Below are positions 62,558-64,000 of a DNA stretch of 64,000 bases, in pieces. Under the pieces are notes generated by a model that saw nothing but the letters and a program-made list of their open reading frames with translations, ran no database searches and was not told where the DNA came from. The DNA comes from Diadema setosum (lineage: Eukaryota > Echinodermata > Echinoidea > Diadematoida > Diadematidae): positions 35,714,409 to 35,778,408 of the forward strand of contig CM067066.1 in NCBI GenBank assembly GCA_033980235.1, written 5' to 3'. Position 1 is the stretch's first letter. Each line of letters opens with the position of its first letter. The translations under genes were made by a program, and so were the position numbers.

Positions 62558-63462
62558 TTATAAAAAAAAAATAAGTTTGTGCTTACTTGTGGTAGAGTTC
62601 AGAACACACGTGAAAGAGCTGTCGGCCGTTGAGCCGATGGCCGTTTCACCAAAGGTCACGAGGTCACCGGAAGGGAGGACGAAGGAGCTTCGTGGACACG
62701 ATGTCGCCACTGTTATCAAAATGTAGAAGAGTATCATGACAAAGATATCCGTTTTTATACCTGTGTAATACATTGCTCCTGCGTTACAAACAACGATAGC
62801 GAGAATAATAATGACGATTATCAAACTATATGACTACATAGCTCTTACAGCTGTTGAAGATAACTATACCAGTAATATTACCACCATTAATGATAATGAT
62901 AACATTTATTAATATTATTTATGATGAAAATACTGTAGGCTCATTTGACTAGGAGTGGACTTTTCAGTGTAAGCACAGCTCTCCCAGAGTACTCCCTTTC
63001 CTCAATTTTTTTTAATTTTATTTCTGAATCCTAGAGATAATCATATCTCTATATCTCTACAAGCTCTGTTTTTTTAATGGGTCTCTCCATTTTTCGCGCT
63101 TTAAGCAAAGTTATACATGTGCTTTATTTCGATCACTTCTGTTTTTTTTTTACTACAATGTATAACTACTATAAGGTCCTCCTCAATTGTTTTACATTCT
63201 TTTCGATACATAATGTTCTGTTTACCTTATTCTCTGTTGTCAAAAGAAGTGTAACTTATATGTTTTGTCGAGAAATAAACTTTGAATTGAATATAGACTT
63301 TATGCCGGGTCTGGATGAGTAGGCTCCAAAAGACAGAATTACCCGGTGTTTGAGTAGGAGTTGTCATGATAAACGAACGACTGGTAGCTATCACACTTTC
63401 CCCTCGTAAGGTAGTCCAAGAAGCCAGTATTGTCGCCAGTGGAGGCGTTGTGAGAGAGTCGC
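49607..63462 (-). CDS. Adhesion GPCR, ADGRG-like (HRM-GAIN-GPS-7TM), 5' end off window
   Basis: Exons in transcript order: (63462-63343 candidate), 62709-62587, 59118-58991, 57219-57073, 56677-56323, 55840-55638, 54940-54788, 53979-53870, 51782-51520, 50483-50417, 50168-49607. From 62709 the joined frame gives 703 residues with every phase consistent. Order: hormone-receptor motif (1-70), GAIN domain (about 85-370) ending in the GPS with CTCSHL/TSFAVLL, seven helices (383-630) and a Ser-rich tail (638-703). Adhesion GPCRs are cleaved at the GPS and activated by the exposed tethered peptide, here starting TSFAVLLD. The helix sequences (LLHFFCLSSVLWMGVEAFHM, GVTWVFGFL, NIFNSFQGAFIFLLF) and the lack of latrophilin or CELSR modules point to the ADGRG/GPR64-GPR126 group. 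The N-terminal exons lie beyond base 64000. Confidence 0.9.
50417..50483 (-). CDS. GPCR exon: TM4 and extracellular loop 2
   Basis: 67 nt, phase 1 to 2, acceptor GGCACAG and donor TA|GTAAGT. It encodes LPLIITVASVSSKWKAYDNK. The small exon is bounded by consensus splice sites, and both joins restore the expected adhesion-GPCR sequence (AWGLPLII; NKNYCYMM). Confidence 0.92.
51520..51782 (-). CDS. GPCR exon: TM2, TM3 and loop
   Basis: 263 nt, phase 2 to 1, donor TGGG|GTGAGT. It includes basic intracellular loop 1 (RKVRQKQPHQ), TM2 (NLSLALLCLYVVFAVG), C445 that pairs with extracellular loop 2, TM3 (VVAALLHFFCLSSVLWMGVE) and the start of TM4. The acceptor GTAAAAAAAG|G has a poor pyrimidine tract, but it is the only site that restores frame and loop length. 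Confidence 0.9.
52495..53497. mobile_element. Dispersed GACCTTTGACC-rich element, copy 2 (1.0 kb)
   Basis: Same ends as 19930-21300: TCTAGAAATGTCGCTACGGC with GTGCCTCCGACATAATGCAT on the left, and a GGAC array (53391-53447), ACAACCCGAAAAC and TTCGTGGCGGAGGCATAAAA on the right. The interior has fewer 150-bp units than copy 1. Same orientation. Confidence 0.82.
53391..53447. repeat. (GGAC)n microsatellite
   Basis: About 13 GGAC units at the same place within the dispersed element as the shorter array near 21240 in copy 1, so the tract is part of the element and has expanded here. Confidence 0.9.
53870..53979 (-). CDS. GPCR exon: TM1
   Basis: 110 nt, phase 0 to 2, acceptor GATGCAG, donor CAG|GTAAGA. 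It encodes the short linker after the tethered agonist (DKHGDVTSKP) and TM1 (IGVYISIACLVMTLCILLGF). Confidence 0.93.
54788..54940 (-). CDS. GPCR exon: GPS motif
   Basis: 51 codons, phase 0 to 0, acceptor CCAACAG, donor CTG|GTGAGT. It contains the complete GPS: PYCAFWD, MWSREGC and VVCTCSHLTSFAVLL, with four cysteines and two tryptophans in the canonical places. Autocatalytic cleavage would fall between Leu363 and Thr364. His362 and Thr364 are intact, so the receptor should be cleavable. Confidence 0.96.
55638..55840 (-). CDS. GPCR exon: GAIN subdomain B strands
   Basis: 203 nt, phase 1 to 0, acceptor TCTTTCACAG, donor GAG|GTAAGA. It encodes NDTTLSVSIFVLHSSSLF, a Ser/Gln-rich loop, then VVSPILSVTIEGATIFNLSE and PIVLRF, the beta strands before the GPS. 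Open sequence above 55840 is intron. Confidence 0.92.
56323..56677 (-). CDS. GPCR exon: GAIN domain, with GC splice donor
   Basis: 355 nt, phase 0 to 1, acceptor ACCCATAAAG. It encodes the helical to beta part of GAIN from VSQNVLEVVDNILDV to DAILDFLP. The exon ends G|GCAAGT: no GT donor nearby gives the needed phase, while GC|AAGT gives it exactly, so the following intron is of the GC-AG type. Confidence 0.9.
57073..57219 (-). CDS. GPCR exon: GAIN subdomain A
   Basis: 49 codons, phase 0 to 0, acceptor TTTCTCAG, donor GAG|GTAAAA. It encodes alternating helical segments with three N-glycosylation sequons (NIT, NLT, NVT), typical of GAIN subdomain A. Confidence 0.9.
57967..58155. repeat. GGGCAATTACCCCC inverted-end element with TTAGGG-like core
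   Basis: The left end GGGCAATTACCCCCAGAGGG pairs with the right end GGGGTAATTGCCCAGGGGGT. The core is a degenerate run of GTTAGGGTTAG, TTAGGGCTA and GGATTAGGATTAGGG, similar to telomere-type hexamers. Confidence 0.7.
58267..58414. mobile_element. 148-bp MITE with GGGGCCCGTTTCATAGAACTT ends
   Basis: A 21-bp perfect terminal inverted repeat, GGGGCCCGTTTCATAGAACT plus T (58267-58287), and its exact inverse (58394-58414). A second inner inverted pair follows, ATCAGTGACAA with TTGTCACTGAT. Non-coding. Confidence 0.88.
58991..59118 (-). CDS. GPCR exon: second half of hormone-receptor motif
   Basis: 128 nt, phase 1 to 0, acceptor TCAAATAG, donor AAA|GTAAGG. It encodes RLCTRTVNGEALWLQPVYAS then C, the C-x-W-x-P-x-C half of an HRM-type domain, and the linker to GAIN. 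Confidence 0.88.
60249..60551. mobile_element. 303-bp MITE with CAGAGACTCCAAC ends
   Basis: Terminal inverted repeat CAGAGACTCCAAC (left) and GTTGGAGTCTCTG (right), exact over 13 bp. TAAATA flanks both ends and may be the target duplication. The interior is rich in TCTCCCG/CGGGAGA words. CAG-type ends suggest the hAT superfamily. Confidence 0.8.
62041..62556. repeat. Cluster of TA, CA and TC microsatellites
   Basis: TA tract at 62041-62086, CA at 62302-62338 directly followed by TC at 62338-62356, and AT tracts with GAATG interruptions at 62448-62554, ending 30 bp before the HRM exon donor. Confidence 0.88.
62587..62709 (-). CDS. GPCR exon: first half of hormone-receptor motif
   Basis: 123 nt, phase 1 to 1, acceptor TTGATAACAG, donor ACAA|GTAAGC. 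It encodes SCPRSSFVLPSGDLVTFGET then AIGSTADSSFTC, matching the C-P-x-G-x-TA-x-C start of the HRM domain of ADGRG-type receptors. Confidence 0.88.
63343..63462 (-). CDS. Candidate GPCR upstream exon
   Basis: 120 nt between ATTTCTTCAG and CGG|GTAATT. Two frames are open. One joins in phase to the 62709 exon and reads as a Thr/Ser/Pro-rich stalk (ending TTPTQTP). The other reads RLSHNASTGDNTGFLDYLTR then GKCDSYQSF and looks more like a folded extracellular domain, but would need another exon between it and 62709. The exon itself is plausible; the frame is not settled. Confidence 0.5.
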
Positions 63463-64000
63463 CTGAAGAAATGACAATGAAAGTAGACGAAAAAGGTTAA
63501 GAAAATCCTCGCTGAAATGTGTTATTTTTCGGCTAGTCCACAGAGGAGCTGCTGACCTGAAGATCTATTTTCACCCTAAACGGTCTATACAAAATTGTTA
63601 TGTGTTTTTATAATAAGTGTTATAAGTAGGGCCTATACATACATATTTATTATGTGGTAACAGTTTGCTACTCGTACTTTAAAGGGTGTGTGAAGAGGGA
63701 TGGGTTGAGTTTTCCCCTCACTCCCCCGTAGGTATTAGTACGTTTTCTGGGCTGCCACGTGTTCAAGCAACTGTTTATAGTGGCATGCAGTCGTTTAATT
63801 CTTCTGCATAATTTCTTATCTATTTGAAATTTTGTAATACAATGCAAATTTAGTTAAGGGATTTAATGTACATATTTATTTTCTTTCTTCGAATTATTAA
63901 ATTCCGCATGATATCAATATTACTGTGATATTACTGAAAGGAAATTCGATCAATGTATGAATAATAATATTAATTGAAGTTATTCAATAAGGAAAACATC
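63463..64000. other. Right edge, presumed GPCR intron
   Basis: AT-rich sequence with no exon, repeat family or regulatory signal recognised. Confidence 0.45.

Larger units (their letters stand above)
59119..62586. other. GPCR intron splitting the hormone-receptor motif
   Basis: 3.5 kb holding a CAGAGACTCCAAC-ended element (60249-60551), G and C/A runs near 60090, 61020, 61150 and 61535, and TA, CA and TC microsatellites from 62040 to 62556. No exon seen. Confidence 0.55.

Overview
The window is AT-rich animal nuclear DNA: split genes with GT-AG introns, very dense microsatellites, homopolymer runs of 15-20 bases, and many short inverted-repeat transposons. The gene families (plant-like GT47 exostosin, a CAP protein with EGF and ShK modules, an adhesion GPCR) and the style of the repeats (GACCTTTGACC-rich elements, GGGCCCGTTTCATA elements, tRNA-headed SINEs) fit a marine invertebrate, most probably an echinoderm. 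The species cannot be fixed from sequence alone.

Three protein-coding genes can be supported. (1) An intronless exostosin-family (GT47) glycosyltransferase on the plus strand, 3118-4518, complete, 466 residues. (2) A 12-exon secreted or surface CAP-superfamily protein on the minus strand, 32950 down to 10628. All splice phases agree and the model gives 610 residues: signal peptide, CAP domain, Cys-rich/EGF-like module, ShKT module, Thr/Pro-rich mucin-like repeat stalk, second EGF, an unassigned extracellular region, and a hydrophobic C-terminal segment. (3) The 3' part of an adhesion GPCR on the minus strand, 63.5 kb down to 49607: 10 well-supported exons plus one candidate upstream exon, encoding hormone-receptor motif, GAIN/GPS, seven transmembrane helices and cytoplasmic tail. 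It resembles the ADGRG (GPR64/GPR126-like) group. Its 5' end lies beyond the right edge.

Layout: 1-3.1 kb intergenic; 3.1-4.5 kb GT47 gene; 4.5-10.6 kb intergenic repeats; 10.6-33.0 kb CAP gene with large repeat-filled introns; 33-49.6 kb a gene-poor block of nested and foldback transposons; 49.6-63.5 kb the adhesion GPCR. The CAP gene and the receptor lie in the same orientation about 16.7 kb apart. Nothing shows that they act together.

Beyond the genes, the main content is non-autonomous mobile elements recognisable by their symmetry: a piggyBac-like TTAA-flanked element; a 2.36-kb foldback element with near-identical 120-bp ends and a GGGGT target duplication; a 2.9-kb element sharing ends with a smaller palindromic copy inside the CAP gene; a foldback element built of GAGTCATACAGC units; and several MITE families present in two or more copies. 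No transposase, rRNA gene, clear functional tRNA gene or CRISPR array was seen.
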